Shown in pieces: positions 19,789-29,511 of a stretch of 64,000 bases of DNA (the stretch's first letter is position 1; each line of letters begins with the position of its first letter). The stretch comes from Paulinella micropora (taxonomy: Eukaryota > Cercozoa > Imbricatea > Euglyphida > Paulinellidae): assembly GCA_019918135.1 (NCBI GenBank), contig WBZZ01005334.1, positions 22,501 to 86,500 on the forward strand, in the 5' to 3' direction. Made by a program: the position numbers and the translations under genes. The notes beneath the pieces are model-generated. The model was not told the origin of the DNA, did not search any database, and saw nothing but the letters and a program-made list of their open reading frames with translations.

Positions 19789-20136
19789 CCCCGCACGGAC
19801 TCTGCACGGACCCGAGCGGACCCCCGAGCGGACCCCGGGCGGCGTGAGGCACACACCGGCACGGCCACACACCAAGGGGGGGGAAGGGAAGGGACTGCCG
19901 GCAGGCAAAAGGCAGGGGTTGTACAGTCTGGCCCCCCAGCATGGCTAAGTATTTCTTTATTACAGAGGCTCTTGCTTAACCAGGCCGCGTGCGGCCGTGT
20001 GAGAGAGAGGCGGGGTGCGGCCTAGAGGAGGGGGGGGGGGGGGGAGCACCCCTGCCCTCCCCAGCCGGCAGTACCGGATGACCACCCCGGCGCGGCGACG
20101 CCCAAGCAGCCGACGCAGAGGAGGGGGGGGGGGGAC
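19789..20136. other. Convergent intergenic region with minus-strand poly(A) signal
   Basis: The region lies between the converging RPB1 3' part and recombinase 1. AATAAA on the minus strand at 19,956-19,961 suits the recombinase gene. G runs occur at about 20,031-20,044 and 20,123-20,132. No gene was seen. Confidence 0.45.
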
Positions 20137-22988
20137 TCAGGACGCGCCCGCCGCGCCACGCTTAGCCCCTTTCTTCTGGGCGCGCCGCCCGCCCCCTTTC
20201 TGGCCGGCGCCCGGCGCAAGAGTGGCGGGCGGAGCGGCGGGCGGCGCGACGACGACGACGCGGGCCTGGCTGCGGACCTCGGCAACCACGGCCGGGGGCA
20301 GGTACAGGGCAAACTCGCCGTGCACGCCCAGGCGGTGGGTCAGCAAGTCGTAGGTCACGGTCCAGTCCGCGCGGTTGTACTCCTTCTGCAGCAACGCGAC
20401 CGGCAGCCAGGCCCAGTTGCGGTCGTACCAGGGCCCCCAGTACTCGCGGCCTGCAGGCTCGTAGCCCTCGGTGCGCTCGGGCGCGGTGCCGACCCACTGG
20501 ACCAGCACGAACTGGTCGGCCGGCGCGGCCAGGCGTTGCGCCGACCTGACTCGCAGCGCGTCCAAGTACACCTGCAGCTTGGACTGGACGGCCAGGCCCT
20601 GCCTCGCGCACCAGCTGGCGAGCAAGTGGCCGCGCTTCGCTCCATACCACGCCAACACGTCGGCCGCCGTCGTCCACCGGTCGGCCCAGCCCCCGTACGC
20701 GCGGTCCCTGATCCGGAAACGGAAGAAGTAAGGCTGAGCGAGCTGGCGGGCGTCGGGCCATTTCTTCGCCTCCACCTCTTGGTGCGGGGGCAGGCAGTGC
20801 GCCACGCCCCGCTCCCAGTACCCGGTGTTTGCCAGCAAAGCCCGCCCGTATTTAGTCTGGTACTCCTTCTCCGCCTGCCAGTTGGACGCCAGGTCCGCCG
20901 GGGGTTCCCCCACTACCTTCCGGAGGGCCTCCTCGCCCTCCCTCAGCAGTGTGCGGGCGACGTAGATACGGACCCCGTGCAGCGCGCCCTGGTCCGGGCG
21001 CTTTTGCCAAAAGGCCGTGAGGGCCCTGGCAGCCTGCCTGGCGTCGAGGCCGTACATCTGCTGGAAGCCCACCACGTCGAAGCCCGGGTCATCCACCACG
21101 ACCACGGCCGGCCACGGCCGTGGCTCGGCCCGCGCGGGCACGTGCTGGCCGGCCTCGGCCTGGCCCAGCTGCGCGTGCAGGTTCAGGATGGTGTAGCCCC
21201 GCAGGTTGCGCACGGCCGCCCGGTCGCGGGCGCGCCGCGCCGCCTCGGCCGCCGGCAAGGGCTCCAGCACGGGGCCGCGCAGCGAGAACTGCTGGCAGAA
21301 CTTCTGGGCCGCCTGGCTGCGCGTCACTTGCAGCTTCTCCTGCTTGACTTCGGCGGTCCAGTGCGGCTCACGCAGCCCCGAATCGATCCACGCCACCAGC
21401 TTGCGCGCGCGTTCTTCAAAGTAGCTGGGCAGCAGGTACGAGCGCTCCACCGTGCGCACCGAGTGCTGCGACCCGAACGCAAAGATGGCCAGGTCGTCGG
21501 CCGTCACGGCCGTCCGCTGGCCGGGCGCGGCGCGCAGGCCCAGCTCCGCCCCCACCTCCTGGCCCTCCAGGTTGCGCACCATCGTCTCGCTCGCCGGCCG
21601 CGTGTTCTTCGGCACCAGGTACTGGCTCCAGCCCGCGGGGCGCTGGAACTCCTGCCCGTCGACTACGAGCTTCGACGCGTAGTGCTCACACGCCTCGCGG
21701 AAGAAGAGCGCCCAGTCGCGGCCGTCCAGGGGCTCGTGGCGCTTGGCCGCGTGCCGGGCCCAGCCTGCCCGCGTCCGGTACTTGAGCGCCCGGGGGAACA
21801 GCGCGGTCGGCCCGCCGGCCGCCGCCGCCTGCCCCAGCAGCGGGGGCAGCATGCGCTGCTGCAGGTCCAGCAGGCAGAAGTCCAGCGCCGACCCCCGGCC
21901 GTCCCGCAGCTGGAAGCCCCGGGGCCACGGGGCCTTCTGGGGGGGGAACCTCGCCGCGGGCCAGCTGTTGGGGCTGCGCGGCAGCCGGTAGCCCCCGTAC
22001 GTGGCGCGCGTCTTGTTCTGCTGCGAGCTCAGCGCCAACGGGTCCGTGAGGCTCAGGCACCACGTGCCCTGCTCCACGTCGCGCTCCAACGAGCGGCCAA
22101 ACTAGAGAAATTGCGCAGGATGTACGACCTCGACACCGGCGTCGTCAGGGTCAAGCACAGCAGGGCGACCCGGGCGGGGCGCAGCACGCCCTCCCGGTAG
22201 TCCGGCCACCGCTCCTCTGTGAGCGGGACCGACGAGCGCCGCTCTCGGTCCTCGGGGTAATGGTGGAGGTAATCGGCAATGGCCGCAAACAACAGGCTCT
22301 GCAGGTCCCACAGGGACTGCGCCGGCCGCTCGGGCGGCGCATAGCGCCCCTCCACGGCGGCGTACGCCAGGGCCTGGCGGTGCAGGTTGCCCAGCCAGCG
22401 CGAGACGTCCGGGTACAGGCGGGCCTGCCACAACTCCGACCAGAACATGGCCCTGACCTGCAGCAGCGTGGCCAGGTAGCCGGCCAGGGTCGCCGACTTC
22501 CAGCGCGGGCTCATAGCCTCGGCGAAGCCCGTCAGCAGCTGCTTGGCCCGCTCGCCGTCCTGGGCCAGCGCCTCCCGCAGGCACCGGACCTGGCCGGGCA
22601 GCGTGTGCGCGGTGTACACCGCAAAGACCCTGGCACGCCGCACGTGCTGCCGCGCCGTGCTCGGCGCCGCCACGCGCCCCCAGCGCGCCGGGTTGAAGGC
22701 GGACTCCAGGAACGCCCGCAGGACACGGAGCTCTTGCTCGAGCTCACCGCGCGGGCCCTCGCCGCGCGGGTCGAACCACACCTCGGCGGCGCCCTCCGGG
22801 GCGTCACTCCCCGCGGGGGCGTCGTCGTCGTCGCTGGAAGAAGAGGAGCCGGTGTCCTCGTCGTCCCGGCCGTAGTCCAACCACCCGGCGCTGTCCGGCG
22901 GGAGGCCGTCGCCCCCCTCGTCCTCCTCCCCCTCCTCTGCGTCCGCGCCCCCCGCGCCCAGCAGGTCTTCAAAGCGCGTGAAGCTCAT
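20137..22988 (-). CDS. Tyrosine recombinase 1 with long C-terminal extension
   Basis: The start MSFTRFEDLL is followed by an acidic stretch (EEGEEDEGG, then SSSSSDDDD). Next comes a helical DNA-binding-like region and the catalytic core: TTPVSRSYILRNF holds the first Arg, LSSQQNKTR the Lys, and FGSQHSVRTVERSY ends in the probable nucleophile Tyr. This mirrors the second recombinase (TPQPRSSILRRLQ; VHKTAR; QRRYLY). About 400 further residues with many Trp and Tyr follow, ending in a basic NLS-like tail (KGGGRRAQKKGAKRG). Tyrosine recombinases cut and join DNA at specific sites and occur in Cryptons, phages and some large DNA viruses. Reading is interrupted about once, equally in both copies (other at 40,598-43,449). 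Confidence 0.6.
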
Positions 22989-23676
22989 GCACTGGCCCGG
23001 GCGCGGCGTGGCCCCGCCGGCGTGGCCCCGGCACGGGGAGGGGGTGAGGCACGGCCGCACGCCGCTCCCCCCGCCCTCCCTTCCGCCTCCCTCTCCTCCC
23101 CCCTCCCTGCCTTCCGCCTCCCTCGCCCCGGGCCCGGCGGCCACCCGTGTCGTGTCCCACCAGCGTCTGGTCCGGGCCGGCTGCCGGCACCCGGGCTGGC
23201 CAAGAATCAGCCACTGGCCTCGCTGTCCTGTTGATATCCGCGTCTTCCCCCCCCCCCCCCCCTTGGCTAGCAGGGACAGCCACAGCGTGTGGTAACACGC
23301 CGCGCCCCGCTGCTAGCAGGGACTCGCTGCCGGCGGCCCGTAAATTGTCTTACGCACGGGGGAGCACGAATTTGAAAAGAGCCGGCCCCAGCCCCCGGCG
23401 GCTGTCACTACCGTGTTTAACGAGTTTACTCATAAGAGAAGTCATTCAGTCCGTGGCTCGGCAGAGTACAGAGGCCAACCCCAGAGGTCTTCCCCCCCCC
23501 CCCCCCCCCGCGCGGCTGGTGGACCGGCTACCGCGGCCGCGCTGGCCTGCCTGCCCTGCCTTGGTAGCCAGGGAAAATATTGTCTCGGCTGTTTTAGGAC
23601 CAGGCGGCCCCCTCTTCCCCTAGTGAGCTCGCGCGCGCTTGGCACGCTGGCCGGGGGGGACGCCGTCCGCCAGGGG
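22989..23676. other. Intergenic region with C runs and repeated GCTAGCAGGGAC
   Basis: It holds C16 (23,247-23,262) and C18 (23,492-23,509). The sequence GCTAGCAGGGAC occurs at about 23,266 and again at about 23,312. The flank contains the leader of recombinase 1 and the 3' end of the 436-residue gene. I see no gene. Confidence 0.4.
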
Positions 23677-24987
23677 CTACGCGCTCCCGGGCCGGTCTCT
23701 GAGGCTGCACGCACGCCGGAACAGTCGGTAGGAGACCAGGCCGCCGGAGTGGAGGTCCCCGTTCACTCTCTCGTCGCTGCAGTCAGGGCGGAGTCTTTGC
23801 GCAAGCGCACGGACCGCCGCCAGCAGGCCCGCCGTTCCCGCCACTAGCCTGAAGCCGGTGTCGTCGGGCGTGCCGAGCCCCTCGCGCAGCTTGACCAGGG
23901 ACTGCAGCCAGGAGCGGCCGTAGTCTCGGGTGAAGGTGTCGTCGGGATTTTCCGCGAGGGTGGTCAACCAGAGCCCGCTGGTGGTCAACACCCTGAAGTC
24001 TCGGCCGCCGCCCTGGTTGGCGCTCGTGACCAGCACGCCGCCGGCCGCCAGACGGAACGCCCTCACGGGTCTGACGCGCAGGCCGCACTCCAATTCGGCC
24101 TGCAGCGCCGCGCAGAACGAAGGGCTGCTTTCCGGTACGAAGTGCTCGAACCAATCCCCTAGCTGGCCGACGCCCAGGTGGTAGCGTTCCCGGAGCAGCG
24201 CCAGGTCCCCGTCGGACAGGCCGCGCCGGCCGGGCAGGCGGTCCGCCGCGCGGCCCAGGGTTTGCCGCCAGGTGTACATCCAGTGCACGGTGTTGAGGCG
24301 TGGCAGGACTTCGCCCTCGTTCGGTCGCAGCCAGGACGGCACCACGTGCACGACGGTGGTCAGGTACTCGCCTACGAGCTCCAGGCCGCCGGGCCGCGCG
24401 ACATAGGCCCGGTTCACGGCGCCCGGGGGCCAGGGCGCGACGTAGCCTTCGTCCAGGAGCCGGGCCACGTCGAGCACGTCGAACCAGTTCAGCTCACCGC
24501 CCGCCACCCCCGCGGCGAGCAGGGCGGCGGCGCCGCGGGCCAGCGCGTGGCAGACGAACAGGTACACCTGGTACAGCTGGCCGAGGCTGACTTCTGCTTG
24601 GGGGCAGGCGAGGTACCAGACGTGCCGGCGCGGCGAGGTAGGGGTCGAGTTGGTACAGACCTGCAGCGCCAGCTCGTCGGCCGGTGCGCCGGTCAGCAGG
24701 TGCAGCGCGCGTGCGACCGCGCGGTACAGCTGGTTCCGGACCTGCAGGTCCCGCCTCGCGCCCGCGGGCGTCGCGTCCGCGCTCCAGGCCAGGGGGAAGG
24801 CCACGCGGAGCACAAAGGGCAGGGTAGAGTAGAGCTCACGGTGGATAGTGCCTAGGTCGCCAAACTCGTTGTACTGCCCCAGACTGGTGGACGGAGATCC
24901 CGACTTCCCGGCCCTGACCTCGCCCCGGCTCTGGCGGGTCCGGCGGGCGTGGAAGAACCGGGCGGAAATAGGCGCGCGCGGCGGCAT
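23677..24987 (-). CDS. Unknown 436-residue protein
   Basis: A single open frame from MPPRAPISARFF to a stop at 23,677. The first ~40 residues are basic. The rest looks like a folded globular protein with regular hydrophobic spacing (IHRELYSTLPFVLRVAFPLA; LYQVYLFVCHALARGAAALL). No catalytic motif or known family is apparent. It is the longest uninterrupted reading of an unknown gene in block B, while its twin at 44,140-45,448 is broken about once. It is divergent from histone H3 across a ~570-base shared flank. Confidence 0.55.
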   Translation of the reverse strand: MPPRAPISARFFHARRTRQSRGEVRAGKSGSPSTSLGQYNEFGDLGTIHRELYSTLPFVLRVAFPLAWSADATPAGARRDLQVRNQLYRAVARALHLLTGAPADELALQVCTNSTPTSPRRHVWYLACPQAEVSLGQLYQVYLFVCHALARGAAALLAAGVAGGELNWFDVLDVARLLDEGYVAPWPPGAVNRAYVARPGGLELVGEYLTTVVHVVPSWLRPNEGEVLPRLNTVHWMYTWRQTLGRAADRLPGRRGLSDGDLALLRERYHLGVGQLGDWFEHFVPESSPSFCAALQAELECGLRVRPVRAFRLAAGGVLVTSANQGGGRDFRVLTTSGLWLTTLAENPDDTFTRDYGRSWLQSLVKLREGLGTPDDTGFRLVAGTAGLLAAVRALAQRLRPDCSDERVNGDLHSGGLVSYRLFRRACSLRDRPGSA

Positions 24988-25556
24988 GCGCTAGGGAGAG
25001 AGCAGTCCGTGCCTGGCTCACCGGTCGGTCGAGGGCCGCCCGCCGGTTGTGGCTGGGGTAGCAGGTGTGGCGGGGGTAGGGGCGTGGGTCCGCCGGGGCG
25101 GGCCGCCAGGGGAAAGAACCGCGCGCGCCCCGCCCGGCGCGTGACGCCGGCCGGGGGGTGTGGAGGGGGGGAGCACGCACGCCCGGCCAGCGTGTGGCCG
25201 AGGCGGGGGAGGGGGGGGGGGGGACACGCACGCCACTCGACACGGGCGCGCGCCGGCCGTGCGCGAGTACGCGAGCGCCCCCCCCCCCCCCCCCCGTGCG
25301 CTCCGCCGGAGCGGGACGGCCCCCTCACGCGCGCTGCCGGAGCGGGCGCACCCCCCCACACGCGCGCGCTGGGGGGAGTGTGTCACGGGGCCGAGCGCGC
25401 GACCGGCGGCGCGCTCCCGAGCGCACGCGTCAAGTGACGACGCGCTCCAACCACGCGCGTGGCACGCGGGCGCGCGCCCCCTACGCCCCCTCGTCGGGCG
25501 CAGCTAACCAGGCCAGAATTCCCCTGTCGCTAGAGTTTGTAAGCACCAACACTACA
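24988..25556. promoter_or_regulatory. Divergent flank upstream of histone H3
   Basis: The flank is extremely GC-rich and CpG-rich, with many CGCGCG stretches, a G run near 25,205-25,222 and C18 (25,278-25,295). It separates the minus-strand 436-residue gene from the plus-strand H3 gene. No canonical TATA box is visible near H3. The last ~40 bases before the ATG are AT-richer. The second copy differs mainly in run lengths. Confidence 0.4.
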
Positions 25557-25991
25557 ATGGCTCGCACCAAGCAGACCGCACGCAAGAGCACCGGTGGCCA
25601 AGCTCCGCGCCGGCAACTGGCTACCAAGGCCGCACGCAAGACCGCCGCCGTCAGCGGTGGAGTCAAGAAGCCCTACCGCTACCGCCCTGGTACCGTGGCC
25701 CTGCGCGAGGTCCGCCGCTACCAGAAGTCCCAGGACCTGCTGCTGCGCAAACTACCCTTTGCCAGCCTCATCCGGGAGATCGCGCAAGATTTCAAGACGG
25801 ACCTGCGCTTCCAGTCCGTGGCGATCCTCGCTTTGCAAGAGGCCGCGGAGGATTACCTGGTGCACTTGTTCGAAGAGGCACAGCTGTGTGCCATCCATGC
25901 CAAACGCATCACGGTCAGAACCAACGACATCCGTTTGGCGCGTCGCATCCGGGGTGAGCGCTCGCCTGGTGAATTTTTTGTACCTAAGTAA
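25557..25991 (+). CDS. Histone H3, divergent tail, C-terminal extension
   Basis: 144 residues, starting [14 protein letters not shown]. The core is unmistakable H3: [40 protein letters not shown] and ARRIRGER. Canonical H3 has 135-136 residues; this one adds nine at the C-terminus (SPGEFFVPK). Relative to canonical H3, K4, K9, K23, K27 and K36 are kept, while K14 is Gln and K18 is Arg, S28 is Thr and H39 is Tyr. C110 and H113 are kept. H3 packs DNA with H4 in the nucleosome; no H4, H2A or H2B is in this window. The frame is open far upstream, but the canonical MARTK start is certain. It is intronless, with ATTAAA 20 bases after the stop. An apparently identical copy is at 46,018-46,452. Confidence 0.95.
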   Translation: MARTKQTARKSTGGQAPRRQLATKAARKTAAVSGGVKKPYRYRPGTVALREVRRYQKSQDLLLRKLPFASLIREIAQDFKTDLRFQSVAILALQEAAEDYLVHLFEEAQLCAIHAKRITVRTNDIRLARRIRGERSPGEFFVPK

Positions 25992-26466
25992 CTGCAGTTT
26001 TTGGTTCTGATTAAAAAAAGGGAACTTGTACACACACTGAAAGAAGTAAAAACCTGTTTTTTAGACAGTACCGAGGGCCGGGGTCCGGTGCCGGCTAGGA
26101 GAGCCCCCTCTGTCCAGAGCGGTTCACAGTGCGGGGGGAAGGCCTCCTCTGCGCAGAGCGGTTCACGACCCCTGAGTCCTTTTACCTGCGAGTACAGCGA
26201 CCAGCACCAGACTCAGAGTGTGCCTGGGCGGCAGAAAGCTAGCCTCTGCCAGGGTACTTATCTCTTCTTGCCCTCTGCCAGGCTAACAGTCCAAGGGGCC
26301 ACCCCCAGAGCCAAGGAGCAGCGCTCACCTCCCTGCTTGCCCCCCCCCCCCCCCCGCTCGCCCTCCTCCCCCCCCTCCCCCGACCCGCGCGAGGGCGCCG
26401 CCGTCAGGCGGGCTTCTCGGCCTGGGGGGGGGGGGGGGGGGAGCCTGTAGGAAGCAGAAAACAGAC
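25992..26466. other. Intergenic with H3 poly(A) signal and a degenerate direct repeat
   Basis: ATTAAA lies at 26,010-26,015. The segment CCTCTGnnCAGAGCGGTTCAC occurs twice at about 26,108-26,170. C17 (about 26,340-26,355) and G18 (26,424-26,441) precede the next start at 26,467. No gene was seen. Confidence 0.45.
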
Positions 26467-27480
26467 ATGAGCCATGGGGAGGCAAGGGGCAAGCGTTGTC
26501 AACGATGCCACAAGGAGGGCCCTTCTTCGGTAAGGCCTGCGCCCACTCTACGCGGGACACAACTGTTGCGCTCAATGCGTGTGTGTGTGCAGGCAGGACA
26601 GCCCAAGAAGCAGAGGCGCGATGGAGAGGGCCTAGCTAGCCTGGGAGCACACGCAGACAAGGAACATGGCAGGCGGGACGGCGCGGGAGAGGAAGACGAC
26701 GAGGAAGGCTTCTCCGTGGAGGCAAAACGGCCCGTGCTTGGTAGTTTGGATGGGGAAGATGAATACCAGACAGAAGACAGCGCGGGAGAGGAGGATGACG
26801 AGGAAGGCTACGCTATGGAGGCGAAACGGCCCGTGCTTGGTAGTTTGGATGGGGAAGATGAATACCAGACATGAGACAGCGCGGGTGAGGAAGACGAAGT
26901 CATCGACCCACGGGCCGCGCTTAGAGGCTGGCGGGTAAAGGATAAATACCTTGAGGTACGAGGCCTGAAGGCGCCCACGCCCGACGAGCTCCAACAGTTC
27001 ACGTGGGATGACAAGGATACACTGGCGATGTTTCGGTCGGAGCTGGACAGACAGCTGCAGGCACTGCGCCGGCTGCGAAACGCACCCCTTGCCCCACTAG
27101 TCACCTTCTTGTTTGGGCCGCTGTACCTCTTGCTGCGGCTGTCGAGATGTCCGCGAGAGAGCCCCTCTGATGGCAAAGAGTACGACACCATTGACGTGGT
27201 CCAGATAGGGGTAGACCACACTGTGGCTGGCAAGGGGCACGGTCGTCGCTTGCTACAGGAGCTCGCCTGGGCCCTGACACCGACGCGAAACCCTGGCCTG
27301 CAAGACCGTCGTGTCTATTACGAGTCTGCCATAGGAGAGGGAAAGGATTTCCTGGACAGATTGGTCAGGCGGGGTCTGTTTGAACGAATGCCTTACGACC
27401 AGGACAGTGCGCTCAGCACCCCTAGGCTGGCACGGCTCTCCCCACCAGGCGCCTCCCCGGCTGGCTCACGAAGCAGTTGA
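26467..27480 (+). CDS. GNAT-acetyltransferase-like protein with 33-residue repeats
   Basis: The start MSHGEARGKRC is followed by a CxxC pair. Next come two full and one partial copy of an acidic 33-residue repeat (EEDDEEG, then EAKRPVLGSLDGEDEYQT). The C-terminal domain has VVQIGVDHTVAGKGHGRRLL, matching GNAT motif A, in which the R/Q-x-x-G-x-G/A loop binds the acetyl-CoA pyrophosphate. Other GNAT elements are weak, so this is a tentative call. A hydrophobic stretch (LVTFLFGPLYLLLRL) lies just before it and might be a membrane or core segment. A possible 63-nt intron is at 26,530-26,592. Reading is interrupted about once in both copies. AATAAA follows at 27,512. Twin: 46,929-47,942. Confidence 0.5.
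26530..26592 (+). other. Candidate spliceosomal intron, 63 nt
   Basis: It starts GTAAGG and ends TGTGTGTGCAG, with CTCAAT as a possible branch site about 25 bases before the end. Its length is a multiple of three and the frame is open through it, so it may be retained or may not be an intron at all. The same sequence is in block B' near 46,992-47,054. Confidence 0.35.
26683..26900 (+). repeat. 99-bp coding tandem repeat
   Basis: Units start at 26,683, 26,782 and 26,881 with an exact 99-bp period; the third is only partial. The unit encodes 33 acidic residues. The first two units differ at about ten bases, so the array is not brand new. Confidence 0.85.
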
Positions 27481-27511
27481 CTACTGGCGGGGAGCAGCAG
27501 GTTCTTGTAAG

Positions 27512-27517
27512 AATAAA
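27512..27517 (+). terminator. Polyadenylation signal AATAAA
   Basis: AATAAA occurs about 30 bases after the stop of the GNAT-like gene, in both copies (second at about 47,974). Confidence 0.55.
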
Positions 27518-27983
27518 AGGCTGAGCTTGTCAAAGTATTGCTAGCCCCTCCTGTGCACAATACCTGAGCAGATTCCGGTTGAGCGTGCGCCTAGAAGCGG
27601 GGCCTCAGGGCTAGGGCAGAGGGGAGTGAGCAGCTTGTCGCCGGAGTCCCCTAGGGGGCAAAAGTGGTGAGGAGATAGACAGAACGGGTTGTGCGCGCAC
27701 TACTTTACGGCGCCAGCCAAGCACTAAGTCTCGGCCGGGAAGCCGCGATTGCGCGGCGGCCCGTGCGGTTCCCCCACCCCCCGAAAGCAGGGAAGGGGGC
27801 CGAAAAAGCCTCGCATGGTCGGTCGACCAGGGCGGGCTGGGACCAACCCACCGAGAGCGTCGCGCGGCTCGTTCTGACCACCGGGGAAAAAGGAGGGGGG
27901 GGGGGACTTTCGCCGCCGCCACCACAGCGCACAGTCTGGGCGCGGCCCGCCCGGGCGCTAACGAGCTAGGCGCGCTGCTTCGT
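27518..27983. other. Convergent intergenic region
   Basis: It lies between two converging genes. An open minus-strand frame spans part of it (about 27,611-27,925), but its composition is that of random GC-rich DNA, and it contains a G run near 27,894-27,905. I see no supportable gene. Confidence 0.35.
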
Positions 27984-28808
27984 TCAATCCGCCGGGCCCG
28001 CTACCTGCCGCGCCGCGACAGCCAGTTTGGTATCTCCGGGCACTCGCGGTGGTTCCTGCTTGCTCTGCAGCTCGAGCCGCGCTGCCGCCTCTCGTTCCTC
28101 CCGGTGCTGTGCACCTAGGCTGGTCAGGTACTTGACCACCCGTGCTTCTTCGCCTTTCTTTTGCCCTAGCTCGTACATAGCGTCCAGCAGTGCTAGCGCC
28201 GGCAGCGCAGCCTGTGTCTCGTCCTTTTCCCACCACTGGGACCACCGTGCTAGCCACGGGCCGAAAGCTTGCTGCAAGTTAATCTCTCGGTCAGTGTCAG
28301 ACAGTCTGGTACCTCCCGTCCGCTGCGAGAAGACAGCCAGCTCGGTGGCCCAGGTTCCCTTGGCTTGCGCCACGTACCCTTCGTACCCGGACGTGACGTT
28401 CTTCTGTGCCCACTCCCACCACTCCTGCCATGCTGTTTGCCATCTCTGTCTCGTGCTCTGAAGAACCCCCTTCCGGTAAGCGGTATCGTTGGTCCGGATA
28501 GCAGCTAGCAGTTCAGCTTCCATGTCCCGCATCTTCTGAATCGGTTCCGGTGTTGGTACGTTGCGCCTGGCAGCATCGGGCGCCCCTTGCAACCTGGCGA
28601 CACGCTCTTGCAACAAACCGATCCTGGCCTGTAACGGCCACAGCTCCGCTCGTAGCTTGGCCCGGAAGGCTGCTTTCAGACGCCGCGCGTGATCTTGGCG
28701 ACGTTGTAGTTCACCGGCCACGTCCGCCCCCGGCACCGTTCCACCGCTCGCAGCCCGGTGGCGTGCACGGCTACTGCAGGCCTCTTTGGCCGGCCGCTGG
28801 CTAGACAT
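27984..28808 (-). CDS. Unknown 274-residue Trp-rich coiled-coil protein
   Basis: The start MSSQRPAKEACSSRARHR is basic. A helical segment with heptad-like spacing follows (QDHARRLKAAFRAKLRAELW; ARIGLLQERVARLQG), probably a coiled coil at residues ~40-85. The middle is tryptophan-rich (WQTAWQEWWEWAQKN; WLARWSQWWEKDE). The C-terminus is Ala/Glu/Arg-rich. I recognise no family. The frame is uninterrupted in both copies, which stands out here and suggests a maintained gene. The ATG at 28,808 was chosen because the frame upstream is low-complexity GC-rich leader. Twin: 48,448-49,272. Confidence 0.55.
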   Translation of the reverse strand: MSSQRPAKEACSSRARHRAASGGTVPGADVAGELQRRQDHARRLKAAFRAKLRAELWPLQARIGLLQERVARLQGAPDAARRNVPTPEPIQKMRDMEAELLAAIRTNDTAYRKGVLQSTRQRWQTAWQEWWEWAQKNVTSGYEGYVAQAKGTWATELAVFSQRTGGTRLSDTDREINLQQAFGPWLARWSQWWEKDETQAALPALALLDAMYELGQKKGEEARVVKYLTSLGAQHREEREAAARLELQSKQEPPRVPGDTKLAVAARQVAGPAD

Positions 28809-29133
28809 GGCCGAGGTAGCACACGGATCTACGGGTCTTTTTTGCTTGGCTGGCAGCCGGGCCGCGGCGCCGTCCCCACCCCCGCCCGGCCGCAGGGGAG
28901 TGCCCCCCCCCCCCCCCTCCCCGGCCCCACGGCGCACGCCCGCCCTTCCCCCCCCTCTCCCCCCCCCCCCCTCGTGGAGGCAGGGCGTGGCCTGGCCGCG
29001 GGGGAGTGGGTAAGGGGAGGCAGAGCACCGTGTGTGTGTTGTGCGCCCGTGGCCACACTCGGAGCGAGAGGGGGAGCCTCTTCTTCCCCCCCCCCCCCCC
29101 TCCCGGCGCCAACATCCGTCGCAGCCGGGACCC
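28809..29133. promoter_or_regulatory. Divergent flank, coiled-coil gene / recombinase 2
   Basis: Two divergent starts share this flank. It contains C15 (28,903-28,917), another C run near 28,959-28,970, and C15 (29,086-29,100) about 33 bases before the recombinase ATG. No TATA box was seen. Confidence 0.4.
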
Positions 29134-29511
29134 ATGGCCAACCCTAGCTTCCTGCGGCCGATCCCGTGCGGCCTGGCCTACCCGGCGGCGGGGCCGGGGC
29201 TCCGGCACGAGTTCGAGGTGTTCCGCGCCGAGCAGCGGCGGCCCTTCGACCCCGAGCGGTGGGGGGTGGTGCTCGGCCCCCGGGGCCAACAGTGCGCCCT
29301 GTTCGCCACGCTCGCGTTCCTCGGCTTCGCCCACGACCGGCGCTGGTGGCCCCCCTGGCAGACCACGCCGCGGCCCGAGCAGCGGACGCTCGGCGCCACC
29401 CTCTTCTTCCGGCGGCGTGAGGCTGGGTCGTGGAGCACCCGCCTGCGCTCGCGGCTGGTCGGCTGGGTCTGGCAACTCCGGCACCGGCTGGGCTACCCCT
29501 GGGAGCGGTGC
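29134..29511 (+). pseudogene. Tyrosine recombinase 2, N-terminal stub
   Basis: The first ~126 residues of the gene found at 49,600-51,173. It is cut at the block B edge (29,511), so all catalytic residues are missing. The next bases belong to the LRR-2 gene on the other strand. Confidence 0.85.

Larger units (their letters stand above)
16783..29511 (+). repeat. Segmental duplication block B, copy 1
   Basis: This 12.7-kb block matches 37,500-49,976 in the same orientation with scattered single-base and G/C-run differences. Both edges cut genes that are continuous at the other copy: RPB1 on the left and tyrosine recombinase 2 on the right. Copy 2 is therefore the one in native context. Confidence 0.93.

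Noticed and set aside
25158-25556. N-terminal extension of histone H3 through the upstream open frame
   Set aside because: The extension is low-complexity GC-rich sequence, and the canonical [10 protein letters not shown] start is unmistakable.
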